Assembly (NCBI GenBank): GCA_023376005.1
Contig: CM042152.1
Location: 75,094,473-75,158,472 of the forward strand
Reading direction: 5' to 3'
DNA length: 64,000 nucleotides
Origin: Doryteuthis pealeii
Taxonomy: Eukaryota; Mollusca; Cephalopoda; Myopsida; Loliginidae
This document shows positions 1 through 10,628 of this stretch, piece after piece. How positions within the stretch are numbered: position 1 is the stretch's first letter; each line of letters starts with the position of its first letter. The notes under the pieces are model-generated. The model worked only from the letters and a program-made list of their open reading frames with translations, made no database searches and was not told the origin of the DNA. The translations under genes were made by a program, and so were the position numbers.

Positions 1-118
1 TAATCTTGGTCTTTTTTTTTTTTGCAATTTTTTCCCAGGTGATGTTTGGTAGTATATCTTTTACAATCAAACTATTTGCCGGGTTTTTTCTCATCGCAAG
101 GGTTTACCAACAAGTTTG

Positions 119-181
<63 letters not shown>

Positions 182-197
182 GGGGTGTATGTATTTA

Positions 198-632
198 TAT
201 ATGGGTAATTCCAATCATCAGGAAAAAAAGAAAATTGTCACCCACCCCCTTCAATTTTTCTGAAATTGTACAGGTGTAGACTAGTTTGAAATTAGACAAT
301 CCCCAAATTTGAACTTCCTATTCGAAATATTCGCCGAGTTATGTTAATTTCTCGAAAAATTTGAGGGGGGGGGCGAGAAAAATGGCGACATTTTGTTATC
401 TATTTTTGTCTATAAAATGTGTTCTAGAGCTTCCCTACTCCTAAAAAATGTCGCCATTTTTCGCCCCCTTCAAATTTTTCGAGTTTAAAATCGACATAAC
501 TCGGCGAATATTTCGAATTGGAAGCTCTAATTTGGGATTGTCTAATTATAACCTAGTCTACACCTGTACAAAATTTCAGAAAAACTTGAAGGGGGTGGGT
601 GACATGGCCTTGATGATTTGACATGGAATTAC

Positions 633-637
<5 letters not shown>
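198..637. mobile_element. long palindromic MITE in a TA array
   Basis: Inverted arms from ATGGGTAATTCCA (about 201) to TGGAATTACCCAT (about 633). Inner arms include ATAACTCGGCGAATATTTCG and its complement, and TCGCCATTTTTCGCCCCC and its complement. Both ends lie in (TA)n, so any target duplication cannot be seen. Confidence 0.8.
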
Positions 638-682
<45 letters not shown>

Positions 683-1165
683 ATGATAACGGTGGGAGGA
701 TTAAGGAACAAGAGTATTGATAAAATACAATATATAGAATAGTGTAGAACAAAAGCATCTTGTCAATATGCGAACTGAATGAGTCAGGGTCGATAGCTGA
801 TCTGGAAGCAGCCATTGCGTCCCGAGTTTCCCACGAATGAAAAGAAGATAACTTATTTGCCGTCAGCGCGTCAACAATAGGATAATCCCTTATCACCGAT
901 CGGATCATCTCTCTAGGGCCATTATCTATTGGGGTCAAAGATCAGCGAGACAAAAACGTGAATCTTGACGTTATCGCGTTGAGTGGTCTTCACAAGGACG
1001 GATAGGCAAAGCAATAGGTTCTATTTTTATCATGAAAACATATAATCACTTATAAATAAGTACGTGTCCCGATAAAAATAGAAAGAAAATAAGGTCAGCT
1101 TGCGATGGAACGGTCATGCAAGAATTAAGGATGACAAGAGTTGTACGAAAAGATGATTAGGATTA
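638..1165. other. intergenic, nothing recognised
   Basis: After a short (TA)n, mixed-composition sequence with no convincing ORF, splice-bounded exon or repeat seen elsewhere in the window. Confidence 0.6.
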
Positions 1166-1794
1166 CTAGCAAATATATGCACCCTCCGGGTGCAAGTATT
1201 TAAGTTTTAATGTAATAAAATATTGTATTAAATTAGAAAGGCTAATGAAACTAAATAAGAATACAGATAAAAAGATTTGAAACAGAGGGAGGATATAATA
1301 AAAAATGGAACAACTGAAACTTACTCTTCCATCACTCTCGTCTTTCATTGTTATTTTTTCTAATTTAAGTATTTAGTCATAAGAGGAAGTAAAGAATAAA
1401 ATGACAGTTATTTTATCTTGTTAATGGATTTCATTTAAGATTCATTGAAGAGATTTTTGCTTATATTCATTAAAATAAAACCAAACAGTTAGAAACCAAT
1501 AATACTAAGCACATATTTATTAAATTCGATTTTTTAATATTAATATGCAAATTAGCCTTCCCGTTCACACTGTAAGCCGCTATTTTGTTGTATATATAAA
1601 TATAATTGCATGTTGTCAGTATGTAGACATAGTTAACAGTATTAATAATGTAAGACAATTTTATTCATAATTGAGGTTTAGATGAAAATAAAATCATGGA
1701 GAATGTGATGTCAATAACTAAGAGAATTGTGACTTGAGTAGGAATATAGTTTCGGTTACAGACAGAAAAACACACAATCTCCATTATAATAAGA
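1166..1794 (-). mobile_element. non-autonomous Helitron, family 1, copy A
   Basis: Read on the minus strand it begins TCTTATTATAATGG and ends with the hairpin GCACCCGGAGGGTGC, nine more bases and CTAG. Host A and T flank the ends and there is no target duplication. These are the structural signals of Helitrons. 629 bases, no coding capacity. Its 5' end abuts a SINE whose head is missing (from 1795). Confidence 0.9.
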
Positions 1795-2060
1795 TATCGG
1801 GAAATGGACTCGTCGCCCCGAGTTCAAATCCTGGATGTGGTAATTGCATTTCACTTAGCGCTAATACCCTTGGAAAAGGTATAAATCCTACTCTCCCTCC
1901 AACTATGGATAAATAGTAGGGCAGACTGGGCTCTTTAACCTTGGTTAGGCTACCGGTCTAGGAGAAGGAAAATACTGAATTCAAACAAGTTAAACTTCGT
2001 TTAATAATTGACCTTGTTTCACTTCCAGCTTGTGCGGAGGGGTTGAGTATATACATACTC
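1795..2060 (+). mobile_element. SINE family A, head missing
   Basis: Contains AGTTCAAATCCTGGATG (B-box region), GCTAATACCCTTGGAAAAGG, GGGTAAATAG-like, CTAGGAGAAGGAAAA and TTGACCTTG tail landmarks of the tRNA-derived SINE seen many times here. Begins at the Helitron junction. Confidence 0.82.
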
Positions 2061-2500
2061 TGCTTAAGAAATTGAACTTGTGTCACATCCTACTTGTGTG
2101 GAGAGGTTGGGTAAATATATACTCTGCTTAAGAAATTGACCTTGCGCCACATCCTATTTGGGCAGAGGGGTTGAGTAAATACATATATCGCTCAAAAAAA
2201 TTGACCTTGTGTCACATTCTGCCCGTTCGGAGGGGTTGCGGGAATACAAACTCTACTTATGAAATTGACCTTGTGTCACATCCTGCTCGAGCGGAGAAGT
2301 TGGGTAATACATATTCCGCTCAAAAATTGGCCTTGTGTCACATCCTGTTCGTGTGGAGGGGTTGAGGGAATACAAACTCTGCTTAGGAAATTGACCTTGT
2401 GTCACATCCTGCTCGAGCATAGGGCTTGAGTAAATGCATTCCCCACTTTTAAAAAATCAGCTTGTGTCACATCTTACTCATACGAAGTGGTTGGGTGTAT
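1985..2500 (+). repeat. tandem array of the SINE A tail
   Basis: Eight units of about 60-67 bases, each AAATTGACCTTGTGTCACAT, a GAGCGGAGGGGTTG-type segment and an AATACA..CTGCTT link. This is the 3' tail of SINE family A repeated head to tail. Confidence 0.88.
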
Positions 2501-2504
2501 ATAT

Positions 2505-2733
2505 ATTTACCAACCCCTCCGCACGAGCAGGATGCGACACAAGGTCATTTTTTAAAGCGGAGTTCAACAGGTTTGAATTCAGAGTTATCCTTCTCCTAGA
2601 CTGGTTACCTAGCCATGGTTAAAGGTTAGGCAACCGGTCTAGGAGAAGGAAACTCTTAACATTCAAACCTGTTGAATTTCACTTAGGAAATTGACCTTGT
2701 GTCACATCCTGTTCATGCGGAGGGGTTGGTAAA
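2505..2733. repeat. inverted pair of SINE A 3' halves
   Basis: Minus half 2505-2618 and plus half 2619-2733 meet at ACTGGTTACCTAGCC / GGTTAGGCAACCGGTCT, giving a palindrome of about 230 bases. Confidence 0.82.
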
Positions 2734-2779
2734 TATATATATATCGAGAACGATAGATAAATAGATAGGTGTGTGTTTA

Positions 2780-3034
2780 CCTAACCACTTCACTCGAGCA
2801 GAATGTGACACAAGGTCAATTTTCTTAAGAGGAGTTTAACAGGTTTGAGATTAGAGTTTTCCTTGGCATAACAAGGTTAAAAAAAACAGTCTTCCCAACA
2901 ATTTTTCCCAGAGCTGAGGGAGGGGAGATAGTTGGAGGCATTTTCTTTACCAAGGATATTATAAAACAGGATTTGAACTCGGATCTCCGTGTTCATTTCC
3001 TACGACTATAACCGTTACACGACGAGCCCCTCAA
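2780..3034 (-). mobile_element. SINE family A, near full length
   Basis: Minus strand begins GAGGGGCTCGTCGTGTAACG and runs through ATTTGAACTCGGATC (B box), CAGCTCTGGGAAAAATTG and the TTGACCTTGTGTCACATTCT tail. Confidence 0.82.
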
Positions 3035-3312
3035 GACATACATATGAACAGAATTAGATAGATTGATATGAACAGAATGAGATAGATAGATAGAGATTAA
3101 CACTGATACTGGTTTCTTTGTTTAATAGTCATTTAATGCTAAATCCATCCTTGTAGAAGAATAGTAGTGGTACTCAACCCATAGCTGGGGTAGTTCCTAC
3201 CTTTTTCAAGATTGTTAGTCCGAAAGTGAATGTATTAACATGACTGGAGTTCGAACTATCTTACAGTCCATCACATTAAACTTTATGCCGCGATGACTTC
3301 CCCCAGATAGAT

Positions 3313-3314
<2 letters not shown>

Positions 3315-3362
<48 letters not shown>
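3315..3362. repeat. (GA)n array
   Basis: 48 bases of GA. Confidence 0.97.
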
Positions 3363-3364
<2 letters not shown>

Positions 3365-3451
3365 TTAACAGAATTAGATAGATAGATACGAGTAGGCAGG
3401 TGATTAGAAATATAAAAAATACAATCAACATTTCTTTAGCATTTATCTAGA

Positions 3452-3567
3452 CTAGTGGTACCTGTGGATATATTACAGTAATTTAATTATTATACAACGT
3501 TTGATATGTTTACTTAAGAGCTATTGCTAAATAGTTCAATATGTAAAAAGTATAATAATCTTGATTT

Positions 3568-3624
<57 letters not shown>

Positions 3625-3765
3625 ATCCCCTACTTTCTTTCTTTCTTTCTTATTTAACATTTTTTCTGTGTAGCATGTCCCTTTTCTTCCTTTTCTTGCT
3701 TTATGATAAAAACGGAATGGTCCATTATTTAGCTGAGGAGACAACACTAATAAAAAATAAGAATT
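3452..3765 (-). mobile_element. Helitron family 2, copy d, 5' truncated
   Basis: The minus-strand 3' end reads a half-intact hairpin (TATATCCACAG), six bases and CTAG. The interior (CT)n array at 3571-3621 and the sequence near 3660-3760 match copies a-c. The first 130-150 bases are absent. Confidence 0.75.
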
Positions 3766-4107
3766 CGGCGTATAACCAATACCAGTTAATCAGGATTTAT
3801 ATGTTTGCATTTCATCTTAGATGATTGGGACGGTTTCATTTTTAATAGAGTGCGTTGCAGGATAATAACTGTGGTATTTTGTAGGAACATGAGTATTATT
3901 ATACACGAGTTTGTTTTAGGAATATTTTATGAAGACAGAATATTCAGCTATTAAAGAAATAACGGTTTGCATCTTATTAGTCTTATCTACTGCTAAATAT
4001 AAAACCTAAGCAAACATCTACGTGTGTTTATTCCATAATTTTTACCCGGAGTAGAAGTCAATAAGGAAATATGCAATGTAGCATTATCCTGGTGGAATAT
4101 TACCGTT

Positions 4108-4225
4108 TGTTTTATTTTACGGCATAACAACCTCGGTGGGTCATTTGATGTCGACAAAGATTTGAAATAAATTCATTATTAATGGATACACAATTGTTTT
4201 ATAAAACATTTTTCGATTTAACCCA
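4108..4225 (-). mobile_element. 0.6 kb tailed repeat (family E), 3' fragment
   Basis: Plus text TTACGGCATAACAACCTCGG, then GATTTAACCCATAGATG; reverse of the family's 3' end. Confidence 0.75.
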
Positions 4226-4595
4226 TAGATGTTTTTTTTTTGTTTGTTTTTGTGTTTTTTTTTGTTTTTTTTTGCATTTAGTATTTTAAATAGGAGACAG
4301 GAGCCTTCTCTCAGCCCCACTTTTTGCTAGAATAGAGAACTATGTAGACATCTAAATTTGTCATTAGTTTTCCTTTCCAGCAAAAAAGGGACAGGTTACC
4401 CCCTATCCATTAGCGCCGTGGCTGACTTCATCTGACCCGCGACTTCATGTTTCACGTTGTTTTAAGTATCCACTTTTCATTGTTCATCAAAATTTCTTTT
4501 AAAAAACGAGTCATTTAAATACGGCCTAGTAAGCTTATTCGATTATTTGCCAGCTATTCACGAACATTTATACACTCATACAACACGTGCGTGAT

Positions 4596-4850
4596 ATAAA
4601 GGTTAGAGTCGTAGGAAATAGACTCGACGAGGCTGTTTGCATTTCACATAGCGCTAATACCTTTGGGAAATGTATGCGTCTATGTACTATCCCTCCAGCT
4701 ATGGGTAAATAGTAGGGCAGACTGGACTCTTAAACCTTGGTTAGGCAACCAGTATAGAAGTATGAAAACTCTGAATTGAAACCTATTAAGCTCCGCTTAA
4801 TAAATTGACCTTGTGTCACATCCCGCTCGTCTGGGGGGGGATGGTAGATA
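4596..4850 (+). mobile_element. SINE family A
   Basis: GGTTAGAGTCGTAGGAAATA, GCTAATACCTTTGGGAAATG, ATGGGTAAATAGTAGGGCAG and TTGACCTTGTGTCACATCCC tail. The B-box region is deleted. Confidence 0.82.
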
Positions 4851-4869
4851 TATGCACGCATACCCTACC

Positions 4870-5796
4870 CTAGTCATTAATCGATCCCAAAAGCCGTGAC
4901 ATTACCCAGTTTATTATATCATCATGATCAGATCACGCTGACGGCACGGATGTGCATGATAATCACTCATCAACCGTCCCTGTCGGTCAGCGCCTCCCGG
5001 AGGTCCTCCGGACAGTATCCAAAATATGTTCAGAGTTGATAGATGTATGTCTTTGCTGGATGGTCCACACTGGCGGCCCATGTGCAAGTTTCCATGGGAG
5101 AACATCGCTTATGATTTCGTTCTTGCTTCTCCAGCATTGTCCAACATGTCTTGTTCGTCTTACTCGAACGGTTTGTGTGATAGGGGGCAAGTGGCCGTAT
5201 AATTGCTTTTTGTGGGGGTGTTGCTTTCACAATTTGTTTAAGACTGCGTGCAATATTCTTGTGGAAGTCCCATCTAGCTTATTCTTTAGGCGCCTCGTTA
5301 GGTTTCTACGGTTTGAAAGAATTGTCGCTTTAACTTATCAGTGAGATAAGATTTCCACATGATTGATAATCTCTATATAGCAGACCAAGCCTTCCATATG
5401 CGTGGATTAACATCGCTTTCTGTGGACAAGATATTACTACCTAGGTACGTAAACTTGTCCACCGATTTCAGAGGGTTATAATAGAGTGTGGAGGGCACCT
5501 CGCGTGGTGTAATGGTTAGCAAGCTAGATTAGCAGACCATTGTTAGTGAGTTCGATTCTCACTGGTGCCCCATACTTCTGGCCTTGTGCCACATCTAAGC
5601 TCAGCTTAGTAAATAACTATAATAGAGTGTGGAGATGCTTCCTTTCTGTTTAAAACACATGAACTCAGTTTTATCGGAGTTAACATAGAGGCCGATGCTT
5701 CTTGCTACCTGCTCTAGGCTAGGTGTATTTGCAAGAAGCACCAGATCATCTGCGTAATTCGCATACATGATCGTTTCTGCGGGATATCGAATTTTA
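4870..5796 (-). pseudogene. LINE reverse transcriptase, 3' part, split by a SINE
   Basis: On the minus strand from 5796: MYANYADDLVLLANTPSLEQ, where YADD (5745-5756) is the catalytic motif of a reverse transcriptase, followed by GLYVNSDKTEFMCFKQKGSI. After the SINE inserted at 5494-5617 the same ORF continues as PLKSVDKFTYLGSNI and then, with frameshifts and stops, QLYGHLPP-like and RRTRHVGQCWRSKNEIISDV segments. This is the C-terminal end of a non-LTR retrotransposon ORF2. It is a dead 5'-truncated copy. Confidence 0.85.
5494..5617 (+). mobile_element. short tRNA-derived SINE (type C) with 17 bp target duplication
   Basis: The head folds like a tRNA: acceptor strands GGCACC and GGTGCC, T-arm GTGAG/CTCAC, A-box-like TGGTGTAATGG and B-box-like AGTTCGATTCT. 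A 40-base tail follows. Identical 17-base direct repeats, 5477-5493 and 5618-5634, flank it and show insertion into the LINE. Confidence 0.9.
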
Positions 5797-5970
5797 GGAT
5801 CCCATCTATGGGTTAATCAGAAAAAAAATGAGTTTTAAAAAAATGTGTTTAAAAAGTTTACTTTAAAAAATGTTGAATACCCATTAAGAATTAATAGAAC
5901 AAAACGTTTTCGGTATAAAATAACCCAGTAAGGGTTGACATGCCGTAAAACCCAAGAAAACAAAGCTCGT
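5797..5970 (+). mobile_element. Family E, 3' fragment
   Basis: Begins GATCCCATCTATGGGTTAAT at the LINE junction and ends GTTGACATGCCGTAAAACCC. Confidence 0.8.
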
Positions 5971-6927
5971 GATTTTATGCCGAGGCCGAACTAAGCTAAT
6001 CTCGGTAAATACCTGCATCCTTCTTTCCGAAAAGAGAGAGTGGATTTGAAATATTGGTGATAGAAAGTTTGAGAATGTCAGTGATTCGGCTTTCCCGCAG
6101 CCAACCCCTCCTCCTCCCTCCTACTACCACGCCTCCTCCAGATACCATTTGCAATTCGCAGCTTCCTCCAGGTCGTATTGTGCTGTCATATTTCGCCCCC
6201 CCCCCTCTTTCACTCACTCACTCACTCACTCTGTTTCTCTTCCTGAACTGTCCAAAACAGCTGTGGTTCACTACAGTTTTTTTCCCTTTTCCCTAACACT
6301 CTGTCTTTGTCTGTCTGTGTGTCCTTTACTTTTCTTTTCAGGCAATAACAACAAAAAAATCTGTCATGTGTAATATCGTCAAAGATCTATCATTCTTAGA
6401 GAATTCCCATGGTCGAAATATCAACTCCAATTCCTTTGAAAATTCCTTGGATCCAGTCTCAATAAAAATGCTCTCTGTTCTGAATAATGGCACATTCACA
6501 ACACTATCCATTAACTTCAAAATGAAACTGGTGATGTAGTTCCAATTTTATATATATATATATATATATTTAACGGCCACTAACGGCCTCTGCGTTCCTA
6601 ATGATTAAAAAAAAATTTTTTTTCGAACATTTAAAATTCTGTTCTTGTCTCCAACGATTTTTATATCTACTCAAAAAATAAAAAATTCACTCTGATGAAG
6701 GTCGTAAAAAATCTCTCTGTTTACGGAATATTTTATACATTTTTCTATTATTATTATTATTATCATCATTTCAATTCCATCTGATTATTTTAATAATAAT
6801 AATAACGTAAATCCGTATACATTTTGATAAACAGACCGAAACACATGTGTAAGTGATATCGATTAAAAGTGGTATCGATAAAATTCATTTTTATCCATCT
6901 ACATTTCTTTTCTTTACTCATTTTTTC

Positions 6928-6930
<3 letters not shown>
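5971..6930. other. intergenic, nothing recognised
   Basis: A pyrimidine-rich stretch (6100-6330) with CTCACTCACTCACT, then AT-rich sequence. Short ORFs here lack any family signature. Confidence 0.6.
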
Positions 6931-6976
<46 letters not shown>

Positions 6977-7014
6977 TGTGTGTGTGTGTGTGTGTGTGTG
7001 TGTGTCTATTATTA

Positions 7015-7550
7015 CACTAAAGCTGAGCGAATCAATGTTTGTCCCCTAAAGGCTTTTACTTTTTAGTTTAATGGTATGAGAATCATACTAAATTATTTCT
7101 TGGTTCTACGATTGAGTTATGTTTGAAAATAAATCCATTTTATTTGGTTCTAATTAGTCGTAATTTGCAATTAAGTCAAAAATTGACTCGTCTCTTACAC
7201 CACATTCTGCCTATCACTTTCCCCCTATCTATGTATATCTTGATTACCTCCGCGTTATATATGTTAGTTTCTCAATGAGAGTAGAAAGACAGACAGACAG
7301 AGACAGACAGAGACAGAGATTTGAGAGTTTGGAACGGATTTTATGTTAAGTTTCATAAGTTGCACCAACCGGCCAACATCTTGGTTCTTAATAAATTTAA
7401 TCGGGTTAAACATTCCCTTTCTTAGAAATCTTACTAAATGATTTCAATGGGTATTTTTTTAAATTCTCAGTCCGTTTTTTTATTATTTAATTTGCTTTCC
7501 AAACTCACTTTTCCCTAAACCCAATTATCTACTTAGAACTCAATAGGTGA
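7015..7550 (+). repeat. interspersed repeat G, copy 1
   Basis: Contains AATTGCAATTAAGTCAAAAA, CTCAATGAGAGTAG, AAGTTTCATAAGTTGC and AACATTCCCTTTCTTAGAAA. An inverted relative is at 13290-13830. Confidence 0.78.
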
Positions 7551-7574
7551 CTCAATGGCTCATGTTTTGCCTAG

Positions 7575-7635
<61 letters not shown>

Positions 7636-7711
7636 GTGTGTGTGTGTGTGTGTGTGTGTCTGGGGGGGGCAGAAAAAAGTATTACAAAATGAAAAATATA
7701 TTAAAGATGGT

Positions 7712-7760
7712 GAAGTCGACGTTAAAACCTTTCGGCTTTTCGGAACCTTCATCAGGAGAG
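7712..7760 (-). ncRNA. decayed hammerhead relative
   Basis: Minus strand: core CTGATGA (7749-7755), stem II GGTT/AGCC, GAAA (7730-7733), GUC site opposite G7718. Stem III has a mismatch and stem I pairs only two bases. Flanked by (TA)n(TG)n on the left. Confidence 0.6.
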
Positions 7761-8111
7761 GATGAATCAATGGTCAGACAAGACCATTGATGGAAATCTT
7801 TTCAAAATGAAACGAAATGAGAGATATTCAGATAACACTTTTTCCATCCTAATGTCTTGATGAAGATTTAAAACCCAAACGTTTCAACATCGACTTCATC
7901 TTTAATAAATTTATCTTTTTGAATTACGTTTTTTTCTAATTTCTACTTACCGTCGGATTTATTTCCATATTTTTCCACCCATAAGTGCGTGTATGTATGT
8001 ATGTATGTATGTATGGCCTGTGTGGGGTTGGGTTTAATCGTAACCAGGCAACAAAAAATGCTACATCATAGTGTAATCATTATTAAAGTAATGCATCTAA
8101 ATTGCTATAAG

Positions 8112-8275
8112 TAAGTAAAGTCGTTGGGGTGACCCAAAATCGGTATCAGCCGGACAGCGAGGGAATCTATCCCCTTTTCACTAGAGCTAGACCAAGGAGA
8201 TTGTTTTTAGCGTCTGAGGTCGAGCGCTACACCTACCATCAGCTCTTCACTTTACCGCACAGATCCCTGTTAGAA
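8112..8275 (-). mobile_element. SINE family B, head missing
   Basis: Minus strand: GTGCGGTAAAGTGAAGAGCT, GGTGTAGCGCTCGACCTCAG, AAAAGGGGATAGATTCCCTC, GGGTCACCCCAACGACTTTA. Same body as the copies at 12566, 33316 and 34348. Confidence 0.78.
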
Positions 8276-8546
8276 AATTCTCTAGTTTCCAGTCTAATTT
8301 CCAATTATTGTTTCATTATTTATTTTATTTCAATAATAATTAAATCAATACCGAAATCGATTCTATCATTTAGTCGGAAATTGTTCTAATCCAGGAAGAC
8401 TACTTTGAATAATCGGGACAAAAATCCCAGGGATGTCCAAACTTATTACAAAGAAGGCCAAATTTGATAAAGTGAAGATACCCGATGACCAATGGTTCTT
8501 TTTGATGTTTTTAATCACAAAATTACATGCATATATATATATATAT

Positions 8547-8555
<9 letters not shown>

Positions 8556-8618
<63 letters not shown>
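8556..8618. repeat. (TG)n array
   Basis: About 62 bases of TG with one CG change. Confidence 0.97.
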
Positions 8619-8620
<2 letters not shown>

Positions 8621-8685
8621 GTAAATGGAAGTGAATCCGACAGTATGAATAGAAATTTTTTAGAAAAACAAATGATGTTATTAGT

Positions 8686-8738
8686 TTGCTGATAGATCTG
8701 TTTCGACCTGTTAATAAAGCGGTCTTCTTCGAGAGCAA
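8686..8738 (-). ncRNA. hammerhead-like motif with one-base core insertion
   Basis: Minus strand: stem I TTGCT/AGCAA, core CTCGAAGA (CTGAAGA with an inserted C), stem II GACC/GGTC, GAAAC, near-palindromic stem III ACAGATCTAT and C at the cleavage site. Confidence 0.6.
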
Positions 8739-9224
8739 CATATTTCTGAAGGAAAGCGGGATAAATAAACCGTTAGTCACGAAAGGTACAAACAACGCTC
8801 TCGTTCAGGGCCGGAATGGGTTTTTTTTAATTTTTGAAAATGCGTATTTTGTGTTAAAAATAAAATGAATTTTATTTTAAAAAAACAGAAGCATTAATAT
8901 CCATAAGAAAAACTCAAAAGAGTTTGAAGTAAAAATGTACAAAAAGAGGTATCAAAATGTTCAGGGTGAATTCCAGTTACAAAAGCAAGTTTTAAAAAGT
9001 AAGTCCACAGCCCATTTGTGGAAGAGATGGAAAGTTTCGGAATTTGTAATGTTGACAAATCCATACTGTTGCGGTCCTTATCACATTCGAAATTTAGTCT
9101 CCGGTGATGATGTTAAACAATTTTGAAATTAAAAATTAAAAAAAAACATTCTGGCCTGAATGAGAGCATTGTTTGTACCTCTCGTGACTAACGGTTTATT
9201 TATTCCGTCTTTCTTTACTCTCGA

Positions 9225-9267
9225 AGAAGACCGCTTTATTAAAAGGTCGAAACAGATCTGTCAGCAA
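9225..9267 (+). ncRNA. hammerhead-like motif with the same core insertion
   Basis: Plus strand: core CTCGAAGA (9230-9237), stem II GACC/GGTC, GAAA (9249-9252), perfect stem III ACAGATCTGT and C9262. It is the inverted partner of 8686-8738 and carries the same extra C. Confidence 0.6.
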
Positions 9268-9367
9268 ACTAATAACATCATTTGTTTTTTCTAAAAATGT
9301 TCTATTCATACTGTCGGATTCACTTCCATTTAATTCATATTGTCTACTGAAAAAAAAAAATCTGGAT

Positions 9368-9622
9368 TGTTTGGTCAATTTCTTAAGCGGAGTTAAACAG
9401 GTTTTAATTCAGAGTTTTCCTTCTTCTGGACAGGTTACCATACCAAGGTCAAATATCCCAGTCCATCATACTATTTACCGATAGCTGGAGAGAGAATAGT
9501 TGGATTCATACCTATCTTAAGGGTATTAGCGCTATGTGAAATGCAAACTGACTCATCTTAGATTTGAACTCGTCTCGTCGTGTCCATTTACTGACGGTAA
9601 CCATTACACCACGCGCCTCCAT
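9368..9622 (-). mobile_element. SINE family A, near full length
   Basis: Minus strand head GGAGGCGCGTGGTGTAATGG, B box GAGTTCAAATCTAAG, tail AATTGACCA at the left. Confidence 0.85.
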
Positions 9623-9944
9623 AGTACATTCTATATGTAAATATACACTGCTATAAAACAATAAATAAAAAAGTAAATAAACAATAGATTTTTTTAAATA
9701 AAACAATTACATTTATTTTCCCATCGTAAAAAGCACCAAAAGGATTTTGCTAAAATTATTAAATTTATCGGAATTGAACATTTCCATAAAACATTATTTA
9801 TGGTTACAAATCATCTACAAAGAAAGTAAAAAGTCCTCATAACTACAGCGTATATACACAAATCAATTTCCATTTGGTCTGAAGATCGCAGAGGCGAGAA
9901 ACTGTCAGTAACCAGGTGTTGACATCATGTCCACGCTATCTTAA

Positions 9945-9978
<34 letters not shown>

Positions 9979-9981
<3 letters not shown>

Positions 9982-10628
9982 TATTATAATGGAGATTGTG
10001 TGTTTTTCTGTCTGTAACCGAAACTATATTCCTACTCAAGTCACAATTCCCTTAGTTATTGACATCACATTCTCCATGATTTTATGTTTATTTAACCTCA
10101 ATTATTAATAAAATTGTCTTACATTATTAATACTGTTAACTATGTCTACATACTGACAACATGCAATTATATTTATATATACAACAAAATAGCGGTTTAC
10201 AGCGTGAACGGGAAGGCTAATTTGCATATCAATATAAAAAATCGAATTTAATAAATATGTGCTTAGTATTATTGATTTCTAACTGTTTGGTTTTATTTTA
10301 ATGAATATAAGCAAAGATCTCTTCAATGAATCTTAAATGAAATCCATTAACAAGAAAAAATAACTGTCATTTTATTCTTTACTTTCTCTTTTAACTAAAT
10401 ACTTAAATTAGAAAAGTAACAATGAAAGACGAGAGTGATGGAAGAGTAATTTCAATTGTTCCATTTTTTATTAAACTCCCTCTGTTTCAAATCTTGTATA
10501 TACTCCCTCTGTTTCAAATCTTTTTATCTGTATTCTTATTTAGTTTCATTAGCCTTTCTAATTTAATACAATATTTTATTACATTAAAACTTAAATACTT
10601 GCACCCGGAGGGTGCATATATTTGCTAG
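9979..10628 (+). mobile_element. non-autonomous Helitron, family 1, copy B
   Basis: 650 bases, inserted between A9978 and T10629 in a TA-rich stretch. It starts TCTTATTATAATGG, ends with hairpin GCACCCGGAGGGTGC (10601-10615) and CTAG (10625-10628). It is the inverted counterpart of copy A, with a short extra duplication of the CTCCCTCTGTTTCAAATCTT segment. No transposase. Confidence 0.92.

Larger units (their letters stand above)
8622..9345. repeat. inverted pair of hammerhead-type repeats
   Basis: 8622-8820 and 9150-9345 are inverted copies (AATGGAAGTGAATCCGACAG near 8625 against CTGTCGGATTCACTTCCATT near 9313). About 330 bases of AT-rich sequence separate them. Left flank is a 90-base (TG)n array. 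Confidence 0.8.

Noticed and set aside
1985..2500. CRISPR-like array of regular repeats
   Set aside because: Units are contiguous, with no unique spacers, and derive from a SINE tail in a eukaryotic genome.
4952..5344. 130-codon plus-strand ORF
   Set aside because: It is the antisense of a LINE reverse transcriptase fragment on the minus strand.
5494..5572. tRNA gene
   Set aside because: Although acceptor and T stems pair perfectly, the 17-base target duplications and tail show a SINE.
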